Source: GCA-020344555 sp964405925 (GTDB taxonomy: Bacteria; Planctomycetota; Phycisphaerae; UBA1845). Taken from it: DNA of 41,255 bases. The stretch's first letter is position 1, and every line of letters starts with the position of its first letter. The DNA lies in the NCBI GenBank assembly GCA_964405925.1, contig CAYOQG010000009.1, positions 1 through 41,255 on the forward strand, given 5' to 3'. Both the position numbers and the translations under genes were made by a program. Below, piece by piece: positions 1 to 7,925 of this stretch. The notes below the pieces were generated by a model, which searched no databases, was not told the origin of the DNA, and saw nothing but the letters and a program-made list of their open reading frames with translations.

Positions 1-92
1 TCCTCCGCGACGCCATCCGGCGTCGCGGGCGGCGAAACGGCGAGAACGATACCGACGACGACGGAGAGCACGCCTAACGCAACGCACCGCAC
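1..92 (-). CDS. Truncated secreted or membrane protein, N-terminus only
   Basis: Only the first 30 or so codons lie in the window. From a GTG at 92 the frame reads as a short basic start followed by a Val/Leu/Ile-rich stretch and a small-residue, proline-containing region, which looks like a Sec signal peptide. The frame is the same as that of the upstream gene, whose TGA at 99-101 lies two codons before the GTG. A GAGG four bases upstream of the GTG could serve as ribosome binding site. The product is unknown. A 10-bp perfect hairpin (5-28) lies inside the reading frame, which is odd for coding sequence and lowers confidence. Confidence 0.4.
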   Translation of the reverse strand, partial: MRCVALGVLSVVVGIVLAVSPPATPDGVAE

Positions 93-98
93 CGCGCC

Positions 99-761
99 TC
101 ATCGACCTGATGAACGGATTTCGGCTACCAGCTCGTCGTAGAGCGGACGAAGGTTGAACATCACGTGCCCATCACCATAAAGGAACACCCCTCCCTCTCC
201 GCCGTGGTTGGACAGCGGCTCATACACCAGGATCGTTTCGTTCGCGGGTCGTTCTTGCGCAGGGCGTCGCGCGACGATGTAGTTGGAGAGGTCGAGACCC
301 GACGCGGGACAGATGGTCTGGTCGCGAGTCAAATACCCGCCGTGGATCAGTTCGTCTAGCCCGATCTGACCCTGAAAGTTGTTGTCAGCCGCGTATTGCC
401 CCATGGCTACACCGATGGCCTCCATGTTCGTAGCACAGACTATGCGCTTGGAGAGCTCCCGAGCTCGTGCCAGCGACGAGACCAGGATGCTCGCCAGCAA
501 CGCGGTAGTGATGATGCTTGCGCAACCGCAGACCAGCCCGGCGATGGCCATCCCCTGTCCGCCGTAACGCTGAGGCTGATTGCCGATTCGCACGAGGGCG
601 ATGATCCCGGTCACGATGGCGATGATCCCCGCGGGCAGGCAGGCCACCAGCCCGATGATCCCGAGCACCAGTGTGGCGACAGCCAATCCCGTCTGTCGTG
701 CCGCTGGTGGTGTCGGAGACGAAAAACCCGGCATTTGTGGAGGTGTCGGTGATTCGGCCAT
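99..761 (-). CDS. DUF4190 membrane protein with pseudopilin-like/H-X9-DG-like C-terminus
   Basis: The 220-residue protein starts with a proline-rich cytoplasmic stretch. Two hydrophobic helices follow (about residues 26-59 and 70-101), with the Gly-rich spacing typical of DUF4190. After the second helix comes an Ala-Arg-Glu-Leu segment and a Cys-Ala-Thr-Asn-Met stretch like those following the hydrophobic helix in type II pseudopilins and DUF1559 proteins. The C-terminus has a His, ten residues, then Asp-Gly-His-Val, close to the planctomycete H-X9-DG motif. The start was set at 761 because a GGGAG lies eight bases upstream; the frame stays open further but without a better signal. Surface or cell-envelope assembly is likely; the exact role is unknown. 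The fusion of DUF4190 with a pilin-like part is the unusual point. Confidence 0.75.
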   Translation of the reverse strand: MAESPTPPQMPGFSSPTPPAARQTGLAVATLVLGIIGLVACLPAGIIAIVTGIIALVRIGNQPQRYGGQGMAIAGLVCGCASIITTALLASILVSSLARARELSKRIVCATNMEAIGVAMGQYAADNNFQGQIGLDELIHGGYLTRDQTICPASGLDLSNYIVARRPAQERPANETILVYEPLSNHGGEGGVFLYGDGHVMFNLRPLYDELVAEIRSSGR

Positions 762-879
762 ATCAGAGGCTCCCAACGGAAAGGGCAGGACCCGCCATGG
801 GGCTCCTGTGCAATCCAACGCTCGATAGGATCAGGTCACCTGTCGCGCGCACCAGATGATCTGTTACGAACCCGAGTTC

Positions 880-1323
880 CTACCTCTTGGCGGTAAGCTC
901 GATGACGTCGGCGCGCACGGTGTCGTATTTGAGCCCGAGGTTCGTGGCCGCTTTGTAGGCGACGCTGCCCCGTTCTTTAAGCAGGGCGAGTAGCAGGTGC
1001 TCGGTACTGACTTCGCTAGCTTCAAGCTCCTGGCACTGCTTAATAGCGGTAGCTACGACGTTCTTGAAATGCGGTGTACCGGGAAGACGCCCGAACACCC
1101 AGGTTTCCTCCAGCTGCTTCTTGATGAGGTTATCGACTTCGGTGCGGAGCTTCTGCTCGGTGATACCGTGCTTTGCGAGGACGGAGGCCCCAACACCGGT
1201 TCCTTCGCGCCCAATGGCCATTAGGACGTGTTCGGTTCCGACGTATTCCTGGTCGTACTCGCGGGCGATCTGGTTGGCGATCTTGATGACCTCGGCAACG
1301 CGTTGACTGGATTTCGGCAGCAT
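880..1323 (-). CDS. Stand-alone Clp N-terminal domain protein
   Basis: The 147 residues contain two Clp N (Clp R) repeats. Each has the hallmark Gly-Thr-Glu-His or Ser-Thr-Glu-His followed by Leu and an Ala-Leu/Ala-Ile turn (near residues 29-33 and 107-111). These match the N-domain of ClpC/ClpA, which docks adaptor proteins and substrates onto the unfoldase. No AAA+ ATPase domain follows: the frame stops after the second repeat and the next gene downstream is unrelated. By family knowledge such isolated domains may act as adaptors or decoys for a ClpC encoded elsewhere; this is inference. ATG at 1323 fits the first conserved helix. It is downstream of, and co-directional with, the SAP-like membrane protein gene (50-base gap), so it could share a transcript. 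Confidence 0.85.
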   Translation of the reverse strand: MLPKSSQRVAEVIKIANQIAREYDQEYVGTEHVLMAIGREGTGVGASVLAKHGITEQKLRTEVDNLIKKQLEETWVFGRLPGTPHFKNVVATAIKQCQELEASEVSTEHLLLALLKERGSVAYKAATNLGLKYDTVRADVIELTAKR

Positions 1324-1373
1324 GAACCCACGGTTCCTTCAGATCACAAGCTTGACACCGACCACCATCAGGC

Positions 1374-2204
1374 TCAGTCGACCGAGTCCGGGTCTAGCAC
1401 GCTCTCAGCGGTCTCAGTCGGCTGGCTGATTGGTTGGCTTCGCAGTTTCAAGTAATTGTAGCCGAGGCTGATGACCGCGACAACGATGGCGCTAATCAGG
1501 GTGATTTTAATCAGCCGCAGACGGTTCTTGATCTCCTGGTCTCGCCACTCACCGAGTCGGCGGTCGATCTCATCCAGCTTGCGATCGATCCGTTGCTCGA
1601 TCTCGTCGAGTTTCTGGTGGACGTACTCGTCGGCAACCCCACGCAGTTTCTGGGCGATGCCGCCCACCACACCGATCTCCTCGATGGTCTGCCTGAGCGA
1701 AGGCTTGACGTCTTCGTCCGGGAGAAACCGGTAGTCGCCCTCCGCCTTGGTGCCTTCCAACACCCGATCAATCATCGATCCCACAAGTGCTCGCCGGCGG
1801 CGCTGGATGCGTGCCCAGAAGCCTGCCTTTCGACGCATCCGTTTCTCGATGTACTCGCGGGTATCGGCCGTCTCAAAGTGCACGCCACGAAGCCGGGCGA
1901 AGGCTTTGAGCCCGCGATCGGACAAACCCTGGAACCGCACACGATCCACCGCAGTTAATGCCTTGGCCAGTTCCTCCTTGCTGGCGGAGCGGCGAACAGG
2001 GATGCGGGCCCAAACCACGATGTCGAGCAGGGCGTCGCGATCCAGCTCCAAAAGCAACTCCTGTCGATCACGGATCAGGCGCAGCAGCTCTCCACGAGGT
2101 GTAGGTCTGATGATGGACAGACCGAGCTCCCGAGCGTACGCATCCAACTCGTCATCGGGCAGATCGATCAGCGACGGCGAGGAAGCGGCTGGTCGTTGTC
2201 CCAT
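1374..2204 (-). CDS. Membrane-tethered protein with three SAP/Rho-N-like helical repeats
   Basis: The protein has 276 residues from ATG 2204. This start was chosen because it lies 18 bases after the stop of the preceding gene, while longer versions overlap that gene. The first 120 residues hold three similar helix-turn-helix units of about 30 residues. Each has a pattern like Leu-x-Arg/Asp-x-x-Leu, Ala-Arg, a short loop and a Thr/Ser-Arg/Lys-Glu-x-Leu/Ile helix, as in SAP or Rho-N modules that bind nucleic acid. A very basic segment follows (Arg-Arg-Lys, Arg-Arg-Arg-Arg). Then comes a coiled coil rich in Asp-Glu-Ile-x-x-Arg heptads and a single transmembrane helix near the C-terminus. The layout suggests a cytoplasmic, possibly DNA-binding head tethered to the membrane. 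The domain call is pattern-based and not verified. Confidence 0.7.
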   Translation of the reverse strand: MGQRPAASSPSLIDLPDDELDAYARELGLSIIRPTPRGELLRLIRDRQELLLELDRDALLDIVVWARIPVRRSASKEELAKALTAVDRVRFQGLSDRGLKAFARLRGVHFETADTREYIEKRMRRKAGFWARIQRRRRALVGSMIDRVLEGTKAEGDYRFLPDEDVKPSLRQTIEEIGVVGGIAQKLRGVADEYVHQKLDEIEQRIDRKLDEIDRRLGEWRDQEIKNRLRLIKITLISAIVVAVISLGYNYLKLRSQPISQPTETAESVLDPDSVD

Positions 2205-2221
2205 GATACCGGCACATTCTA

Positions 2222-2476
2222 CTACCAGTGGGCCTGGATCAACAGTGCCAAGGTGAGCAAGAGACCGCCGATGACGAACAGCTCGTAGGCAAAACGACGA
2301 AAGCGCATGCGGAGCAGCAAAGCGACCAGATAGCGACGCAGCAGAGCCGATCCCAGCCACCCCTCTGCGGCGACCTGCCAGCGCCAAACGAACGTAATCA
2401 GGCGGCCGAGGCTGTAGATGCTGACCAGGACGGCAAGCATGAACCGGTAGAACTCGAAAAGATCGAATCCCTGCAC
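2222..2476 (-). CDS. Small two-helix membrane protein
   Basis: An 84-residue protein with two hydrophobic segments (about residues 10-30 and 62-81), joined by a basic linker rich in Arg. It starts with GTG at 2476. An AGGA lies about ten bases upstream. It sits 18 bases upstream of the SAP-like membrane protein gene on the same strand, so the two are very likely co-transcribed and may act together at the membrane. I do not recognise a family. Confidence 0.6.
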   Translation of the reverse strand: MQGFDLFEFYRFMLAVLVSIYSLGRLITFVWRWQVAAEGWLGSALLRRYLVALLLRMRFRRFAYELFVIGGLLLTLALLIQAHW

Positions 2477-2557
2477 TAAGACGGATCCTGTGTAGAGCCC
2501 GATAGCACAGGCTTAACTGCCTTGCGCATGCACAGCCGAGCAGCTTCCTGGACTTGC

Positions 2558-5479
2558 CTACATGCAGCGCCGACCGCTAAAACGCCACTGGCGTCGGCGG
2601 CGCATCCACATCATCACGCCCATCATGAACACAAGCGGGATCATGCCCAACGTGCCGCAAATCGTGGCCGCTCCACCCTCACCCTCTGGCTGAGTCCCGG
2701 GGAGAGGAGGTGGTTCCACCGTGCCACTGGAGCTGGTGCCAGGATGAATCGTGAGTAGCCGGGTCGCCTGCGCCGCGATGGTCGTCCCCCCCGACGTAAC
2801 CGTGGTCACCGTCGCCGTGATCGGTAGGACCAGCGACGTGTCACCTTCGTTGATATAAGTGTGGAGGACAGACCGGCTTGTCGCCCGCGTTCCGTCGCCA
2901 AGATCCCAAACGACCGACTGCACGGTCATCGGTCTGTCGGCGTCAATGCTGAGAACCACGTCGAAAGGCGAAGTGCCCTCGGTTACGTTCGAGCCGGCTG
3001 TGTCTGGAAGGCTCGCGACAATTCGGATCTGGGTCGCCCCGTCCAAACCATCGTCGTCGCTTGCCTCCTCGCCCACGACGCGGATTTGCACGGTGGCGGT
3101 ACCTTCGTGGCCCGCAATGTCGGCCATCGTGAGCTTGGCCGTAAACAGTCTGATCTCCCCGGGCAGCACCACGTAGGTGTAGGTCACCGACGCGGTTGTC
3201 GCGTCCACGCTCGGACCACTCTCGACGTCGAAATCCCACTTGGTCTTGCTGGGGTCGATCTGAAGCTCGCTGACCGCGTTGCCCCTAAAATAGACGGGAA
3301 GCGGTGAGACACCTCCGAGTGGCGAAGCGCTGATGGTGACCGCTGGCTTGGGCACCAAGACGTCCCCGCCACCGGTTCCACCTTGCCCGGTGCCCTCGGA
3401 GTCGATGGTCGCCCCGAACGAGTAGTGTCCGATTGCGCTGCGGCCGTATATGGCGAAGACCTTCGTGACATCCTCGATAGCCGTGAAATCGACGAACTGC
3501 TCATCCCCCTCCTCGCACTCACCTTCACATCCGGCATACAGGACCTCGACACCGGAAGGAAGGATTGCCACGGTTGCAGCTCCGCATCCACGTTGGGATT
3601 TATCGTAGCACACGCGATCCTGGGGGATGAATCCGAAGTCACCCGTGCTCTCCACCACGATGAACTCATCCGTGCTGACACCGGGTGTCCAGCGCAGCGT
3701 CGATCCATCTATGCGCAGATTGGACGGCACATCCGGCCAGGAAAAACCGCCGTTGGTTAAGGTCTCTTCCGCCGCCCGGACGGCGAGATAGGCGTTGATG
3801 CGACCATACCCGTATTTGAGGCTGCGACTCGTGATCTGGTTGTACTCCGCTTCGCTACGGTTAATCTGATCGCACGTGTGCTCCATGATGATCCGAACGT
3901 CGGTGGCGGTGAGCTGCCGGTTTACGGAGAGAATCAGCGCTGCCACGCCGGCTGCAATCGGACAGGACGCTGAGGTGCCGCCAAACGAGTTCGTGTACTT
4001 GCCCTCTCGGTCGAGGTCAGGGATGAAGAAAAGGCCCGTGAACGGGTCCTCGGCGTAGCCACCGAAGTTGTAGCCGGGTTCGATACCGCCGGCCAAGTCT
4101 TCGTTGTCCGTCGTTGCGATGCCGCCGCTGAGCTCATCCGCACCGGGAGCGAGGAAGTCCATTTCGGGTCCGTAGTTGCTGAATGCCGCCCGCCGGTCCG
4201 CGTCGGTGCTCGCTCCCACTCCGAGGACCTGCGGTAAAGTGGAGAGCTCAAAACCTGGCCGGTTCTCTACTCCGTCATTGCCCGAGGCAAAGACAATCAC
4301 CATCCCCAGCGGTGGATCATCCCCCTCTTCTCCGTCGAGGTCTCGGCCTTCGCGGAAGGCCGTCTCGATGGCATCTGCGATAACGGCAGGATTCGGCCCG
4401 TCGATGCCCCAACTGTTGATATGGACGTCGACCTCCTGCTGCCTTGCAAACGTGTAAACACGAGCGATTTCCTCGTCGGTCAGCAGCTCGCCCAAACCTC
4501 GGGAGACCGTAAACCGAGATAAGTAGGCCACACCACGAACGCCAAGCTGGTTCGCCCGGGCGACAGCCAACCCCATCACAGCCGTTCCGTGGCGGTCAAA
4601 GATCTGCTTGGGACGCGGGTCGTTGAAGCCCGGGTCTCGTGAATCGAGCGATGGATCGTGCCCGACGCCTGAATAGTTGTGGCGTAAGTCCTCATGCTCC
4701 ACATCGCACGCGTCATCGAACATGCCGATCAAGATGTCTTGTCCCTCACCGTGTACCCATGCATCCAGTGCATCAATGTCGGCATCCAGGGTGCCACCAA
4801 GTTGCCCGGTATTGTGAAGATGCCACTGGTGGGGATAGAACTCGTCCTCGGGTGTAGACTGGCGAGGGCGGGCCACTCGCCGCAGATTGGGTTGGGCCCA
4901 AAGCGTTCGCTTGTCGACCGCCATGTGCTCAGCTACAAGGACTTCATCGTCCTCGGCGGGTGTCACCCGATAGACATCGTGAAGCCCCTCGACCTCGGTG
5001 ACGTTGGTAATATCGTAGTCCGCCCAAAGGCGATCACGCTGTGCTTTCGTCAGACTGCTGTGTACCTTGACGACAATTGTGCCCGTCGAGACGGCTGGGC
5101 TGTCGACACCCGCGAACCGGTAAACCGGCCGGATTTCCTCGATGGCAGGATCCTCCTTGAGAACCTCCCGCCGAACGGCACGAACGTCTGGCACGCGAAG
5201 GAGCTTAATCCGGGCATTGGGGGCGCCTTCGATGTCTTCCACGATACCCCGCCCCTTGCTGGCGATCCGCTGCTTGACCGTCGGGATCGTTACGTCCCTG
5301 CGAAGCACGACCCCGAGTTCGGACTCTGACTTCATGAGCGGGACCTTTCGGCCGTCCCGCATCACGTAATACCGCTCGTCGGCCAGGGCACCGCCCGCGA
5401 GCACGCCGCTCAACAGCACACCTGCGAAAAGGCGGACGATCCGCTGCCGCTTCTTACCTACACTGCCTGCGAACATCAT
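2558..5479 (-). CDS. Secreted S8 (subtilisin-family) serine protease with PKD-like domains and C-terminal anchor
   Basis: From ATG 5479 (an ATG-ATG pair preceded by AGGTGAG) the product is 973 residues. Residues 1-33 form a signal peptide with a basic start and a Gly/Leu/Val core ending Ala-Leu-Ala. A propeptide-like region runs to about 210. The peptidase S8 domain (about 215-640) has Asp255 in Phe-Asp-Asp, His297 in Arg-His-Gly-Thr, Asn401 in Ser-Gly-Asn-Asp and Ser503 in Gly-Thr-Ser-Ala-Ser, so the catalytic set is intact. Two PKD-like beta domains follow, with Trp-Asp-Phe/Leu-Gly-type motifs. The tail has a Cys-Gly-containing stretch, a Met-rich hydrophobic helix and an Arg-rich end, like an envelope-sorting or anchoring signal. 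It is probably an extracellular or surface-held protease; the substrate is unknown. Confidence 0.93.
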   Translation of the reverse strand: MMFAGSVGKKRQRIVRLFAGVLLSGVLAGGALADERYYVMRDGRKVPLMKSESELGVVLRRDVTIPTVKQRIASKGRGIVEDIEGAPNARIKLLRVPDVRAVRREVLKEDPAIEEIRPVYRFAGVDSPAVSTGTIVVKVHSSLTKAQRDRLWADYDITNVTEVEGLHDVYRVTPAEDDEVLVAEHMAVDKRTLWAQPNLRRVARPRQSTPEDEFYPHQWHLHNTGQLGGTLDADIDALDAWVHGEGQDILIGMFDDACDVEHEDLRHNYSGVGHDPSLDSRDPGFNDPRPKQIFDRHGTAVMGLAVARANQLGVRGVAYLSRFTVSRGLGELLTDEEIARVYTFARQQEVDVHINSWGIDGPNPAVIADAIETAFREGRDLDGEEGDDPPLGMVIVFASGNDGVENRPGFELSTLPQVLGVGASTDADRRAAFSNYGPEMDFLAPGADELSGGIATTDNEDLAGGIEPGYNFGGYAEDPFTGLFFIPDLDREGKYTNSFGGTSASCPIAAGVAALILSVNRQLTATDVRIIMEHTCDQINRSEAEYNQITSRSLKYGYGRINAYLAVRAAEETLTNGGFSWPDVPSNLRIDGSTLRWTPGVSTDEFIVVESTGDFGFIPQDRVCYDKSQRGCGAATVAILPSGVEVLYAGCEGECEEGDEQFVDFTAIEDVTKVFAIYGRSAIGHYSFGATIDSEGTGQGGTGGGDVLVPKPAVTISASPLGGVSPLPVYFRGNAVSELQIDPSKTKWDFDVESGPSVDATTASVTYTYVVLPGEIRLFTAKLTMADIAGHEGTATVQIRVVGEEASDDDGLDGATQIRIVASLPDTAGSNVTEGTSPFDVVLSIDADRPMTVQSVVWDLGDGTRATSRSVLHTYINEGDTSLVLPITATVTTVTSGGTTIAAQATRLLTIHPGTSSSGTVEPPPLPGTQPEGEGGAATICGTLGMIPLVFMMGVMMWMRRRRQWRFSGRRCM

Positions 5480-5793
5480 TCGAAGCTCACCTTTCGTACA
5501 GACTGACATCCGGACGTAAGTCCGTGCCAGGGATGGACCGTATCCAGGAAGGCCAGCATTGAGGCGACCCCACCCATCATGAGACAGGGCGCCGAGACCG
5601 ATCAAGACCTTCGCCCTATTGCTGGTGCGTGGGCTACACCGCCCCATTGGCGGTCAGCCAGGCGCGTCCCGCCACGCGACAAGGTATTGTTCAGCTCCCC
5701 AAATTACGTGTCAAGCACGGGAGGCGTCTTTCGCGAGGTCCTTGTCACTTTGGCTGCCGCCACGGTCGGATGGCCCTGGCCGCCGAGGCATGA
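5480..5793. other. Intergenic leader between protease and macrodomain genes
   Basis: No reading frame here has coding character. It contains the putative promoter at 5686-5714 and an approximately 200-base leader for the protease gene. A small palindrome (CGGAC, four bases, GTCCG) lies about 30 bases before the protease Shine-Dalgarno sequence. I could not match the leader to a known riboswitch class. Confidence 0.5.
5686..5714 (-). promoter_or_regulatory. Putative sigma-70-type promoter of the S8 protease gene
   Basis: On the minus strand a perfect TTGACA (5714-5709) is followed after 17 bases by AACAAT (5691-5686), four of six matches to the -10 consensus. It points to the protease gene and would give a 5' leader of about 200 bases. 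It was found by eye only. Confidence 0.4.
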
Positions 5794-6312
5794 TCATCCG
5801 CGCGCCGCTGGACCGCACGCGGAGATCCAAGCATCGAATGCAGCCGAATCGAACATCACCCATCGGACGATCGCCGGCAGGGCGTTTTCTCCGAGGAACG
5901 AACGAATCACCTCCAGGGAGAGCTTCGCGGCAGCGGCGAGAGGGTATCCGTACACGCCGCAACTGATAGCCGGGAAGGCCACGACCTCACAGTTGTGGTC
6001 GCGGGCCAGCTTGATCGACGCACGGTAGCAGGAGGCGAGCAGATCGGGCTCGCCCTGATCGCCACCGCGCCAGACCGGCCCGACGGTATGGATGATGTAC
6101 CTGGCCGGAAGCCGATAACCCTTTGTGATCCTGGCCTGTCCTGTGGGGCAGCCGCCGATCGTTCGGCACTCGGCCAGCAGATCGGGCCCAGCGGCCCGAT
6201 GGATTGCTCCATCCACACCGCCGCCACCCAACAGGCGTTCATTCGCCGCGTTGACGATCGCATCGACCTTCTGGGTGGTTATATCACCACGGACAACCTC
6301 GATTCTGTTCAT
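5794..6312 (-). CDS. Macrodomain protein (O-acetyl-ADP-ribose deacetylase type)
   Basis: A 172-residue single-domain protein matching the YmdB/AF1521-like macrodomain class. It has the opening pattern Val-x-x-Gly-Asp-Ile-Thr, the ADP-ribose-binding Asn-Ala-Ala-Asn, and a Gly-Gly-Gly-Gly-Val-Asp-Gly-Ala-Ile loop. Next are the conserved His-Thr-Val-Gly-Pro strand end and the Ser-Cys-Gly-Val-Tyr-Gly-Tyr-Pro phosphate loop. Such enzymes bind ADP-ribose and remove acetyl or ADP-ribosyl groups from O-acetyl-ADP-ribose or from proteins. The ATG at 6312 overlaps the stop of the upstream kinase gene in an ATGA arrangement, indicating translational coupling. The family and fold are clear; the in vivo substrate is not. 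Confidence 0.93.
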   Translation of the reverse strand: MNRIEVVRGDITTQKVDAIVNAANERLLGGGGVDGAIHRAAGPDLLAECRTIGGCPTGQARITKGYRLPARYIIHTVGPVWRGGDQGEPDLLASCYRASIKLARDHNCEVVAFPAISCGVYGYPLAAAAKLSLEVIRSFLGENALPAIVRWVMFDSAAFDAWISACGPAARG

Positions 6313-7652
6313 TCGTAGCCACTCCTGTCCCGCACAAGGATCGTCCGGTCGATTAGACCATTCGACCGATGCTCACCGTACGCCATAATCAGATCCGCAA
6401 AGATGTCACGGTGTCTCGAGTGATGACATCGTTCAAACTCACGCCACGCCGCTGTCCTGAAAACCACCGCCGCGACCCGACGAAGGTAACCGAGTGGCTC
6501 CCCGAGCTGTACGCGCAACTCGCCGTGGTCGAAGATGTCCCGCGGGGCAAAGGTGTTCGCTCGTTGGACGATTGGTTCGAGAATCGCTCGCCAGTCCTTT
6601 ACCGTCCGATCGGGGATGTGGTCCTCGGGGAACACATGACGTCGCTCCAATGCCAGGACAACCGTGACCTTCCAGCCATCACCGACCGCCAGGGTCTTGA
6701 AGTACCTGTCGTTCCCAGCCAATCGTCGATCCCACTGTCGTGCCAAGTGTTCAGCATGACGCTGTGTTACCCGCGCCAAGCGTGCCAGGAGTCGCCGTTG
6801 CTCGACTGCAAGATCGCCCGATGGTCGTAGCGAAGGTCGCTTGTGAAGGTAGCGTTTGAAGAAGCGAAGACGCTGTGTCCGGGTCGCGACACGGTGGAAA
6901 TACTGATCGAGCTGGGCGAGTGAATTCAGCGTCCGGCGGATGGACATGGGTCTGGACGCGAAGCGGGCGGTATGGACGTCCACATAGTAAGCTTCGACTC
7001 CGGGCGGGCGTTGAATTCGAACCAGCAGGATGTTGTTCGGGTGGTGGTCTCCATGCGTGAAGCCGCGTTCGTGAGCCGACGAAACCAGCGTTGCGATCGA
7101 GTCAATGATGACGGCTTCATTTCGCTGCCGCTCACTGCCCCGGCCGTGAAGCACCTCGCGAACCCACGCGTCCGAGAGGCTGGCTGCACCCTCGAGTCCC
7201 TCAGTCAACAGCGCTAATCGCCGCGGTGGGGCAGTCTCGCTACCCAGCGCCAGACAGCGGGCAACTTGAACCCCGATTGCCTCCGCCCGAAGCGAAGCCC
7301 GCCACTCGCGGTCTACAGAGGCGCCGAGGACCCGGTTCTTTATGCGGTCTACCCAGGTCGGTAGGTCAAAGACCTTGGCAAACACGACCACCCGCGGTGG
7401 AGTGGATGTCCCGTCACCGAGCTGGAACCGCCAAGTGGTCCGTCGGTACCCCGCCTTCACCTGCCGTGCCCGAGGATCGTCCTCAAGGTTGAACCAGTCG
7501 GGTGCCTGCCGCCCCAGCAATCGCTCCAGCCAGTCGGTGCGGATGCGCCACAGTGATCCTTGGCGGGCGACGCAAGCAATCGGATCGGCCTCCCTGGCTG
7601 GGTGCGCTTCGTCGCGGAGCCGAGGTTTCCTTCGTTCTGACATGGCGGTCAT
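6309..7652 (-). CDS. Kdo/WaaP-type lipopolysaccharide kinase-like protein
   Basis: The 447-residue protein has the eukaryotic-like kinase core of the Kdo/WaaP (RIO-like) group. A Lys-bearing strand occurs near residue 93 (Val-Phe-Ala-Lys-Val). The catalytic loop His-Gly-Asp-His-His-Pro-Asn-Asn-Ile-Leu lies near 200, and the metal-binding Asp-Val-His-x-Ala replaces DFG about 20 residues later. Family members phosphorylate sugars of the lipopolysaccharide core at the inner membrane. The C-terminal 180 residues are Arg-rich and helical, without a motif I recognise. Two ATGs (7652 and 7643) are possible and neither has a strong Shine-Dalgarno sequence. The stop overlaps the macrodomain start by ATGA. 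An aminoglycoside phosphotransferase-like role on another small substrate is the main alternative. Confidence 0.8.
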   Translation of the reverse strand: MTAMSERRKPRLRDEAHPAREADPIACVARQGSLWRIRTDWLERLLGRQAPDWFNLEDDPRARQVKAGYRRTTWRFQLGDGTSTPPRVVVFAKVFDLPTWVDRIKNRVLGASVDREWRASLRAEAIGVQVARCLALGSETAPPRRLALLTEGLEGAASLSDAWVREVLHGRGSERQRNEAVIIDSIATLVSSAHERGFTHGDHHPNNILLVRIQRPPGVEAYYVDVHTARFASRPMSIRRTLNSLAQLDQYFHRVATRTQRLRFFKRYLHKRPSLRPSGDLAVEQRRLLARLARVTQRHAEHLARQWDRRLAGNDRYFKTLAVGDGWKVTVVLALERRHVFPEDHIPDRTVKDWRAILEPIVQRANTFAPRDIFDHGELRVQLGEPLGYLRRVAAVVFRTAAWREFERCHHSRHRDIFADLIMAYGEHRSNGLIDRTILVRDRSGYE

Positions 7653-7849
7653 AGACGAGAGTCCACCATTGGGCGAAACGAGCCGATCACGTCCGATGAA
7701 TCCAGGCCCGACTCTGCTCGCATTCTACCGAAGGACGCCATAAGGAGCCACGGAGGCATATGGTCCTGGCGGGTGGAGGCTGACATACGAGCAAGCCCGC
7801 CCCACGCGCTCGGAGCCGTCTGAGTGGGTGTGCCGGGAGCGCGGGTGCG

Positions 7850-7879
7850 TTGACGACCGGTGCGCCTTCGTGGTATCTA
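7850..7879 (+). promoter_or_regulatory. Possible promoter of the export operon
   Basis: TTGACG at 7850-7855, an 18-base spacer and TATCTA at 7874-7879 lie 46 bases before the ATG of the TolC-like gene. The -35 is good and the -10 poor. The 273 bases between the divergent kinase and TolC-like genes hold no other recognisable element. Confidence 0.3.
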
Positions 7880-7925
7880 CCTGACCTGCGTCTGCTGAGA
7901 GATTCGCTTGGGAGTCGGGGTGATC

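Noticed and set aside
2205..2387. N-terminal extension of the SAP-like membrane protein
   Set aside because: It overlaps the small two-helix membrane protein gene in another frame, which has the better coding features.
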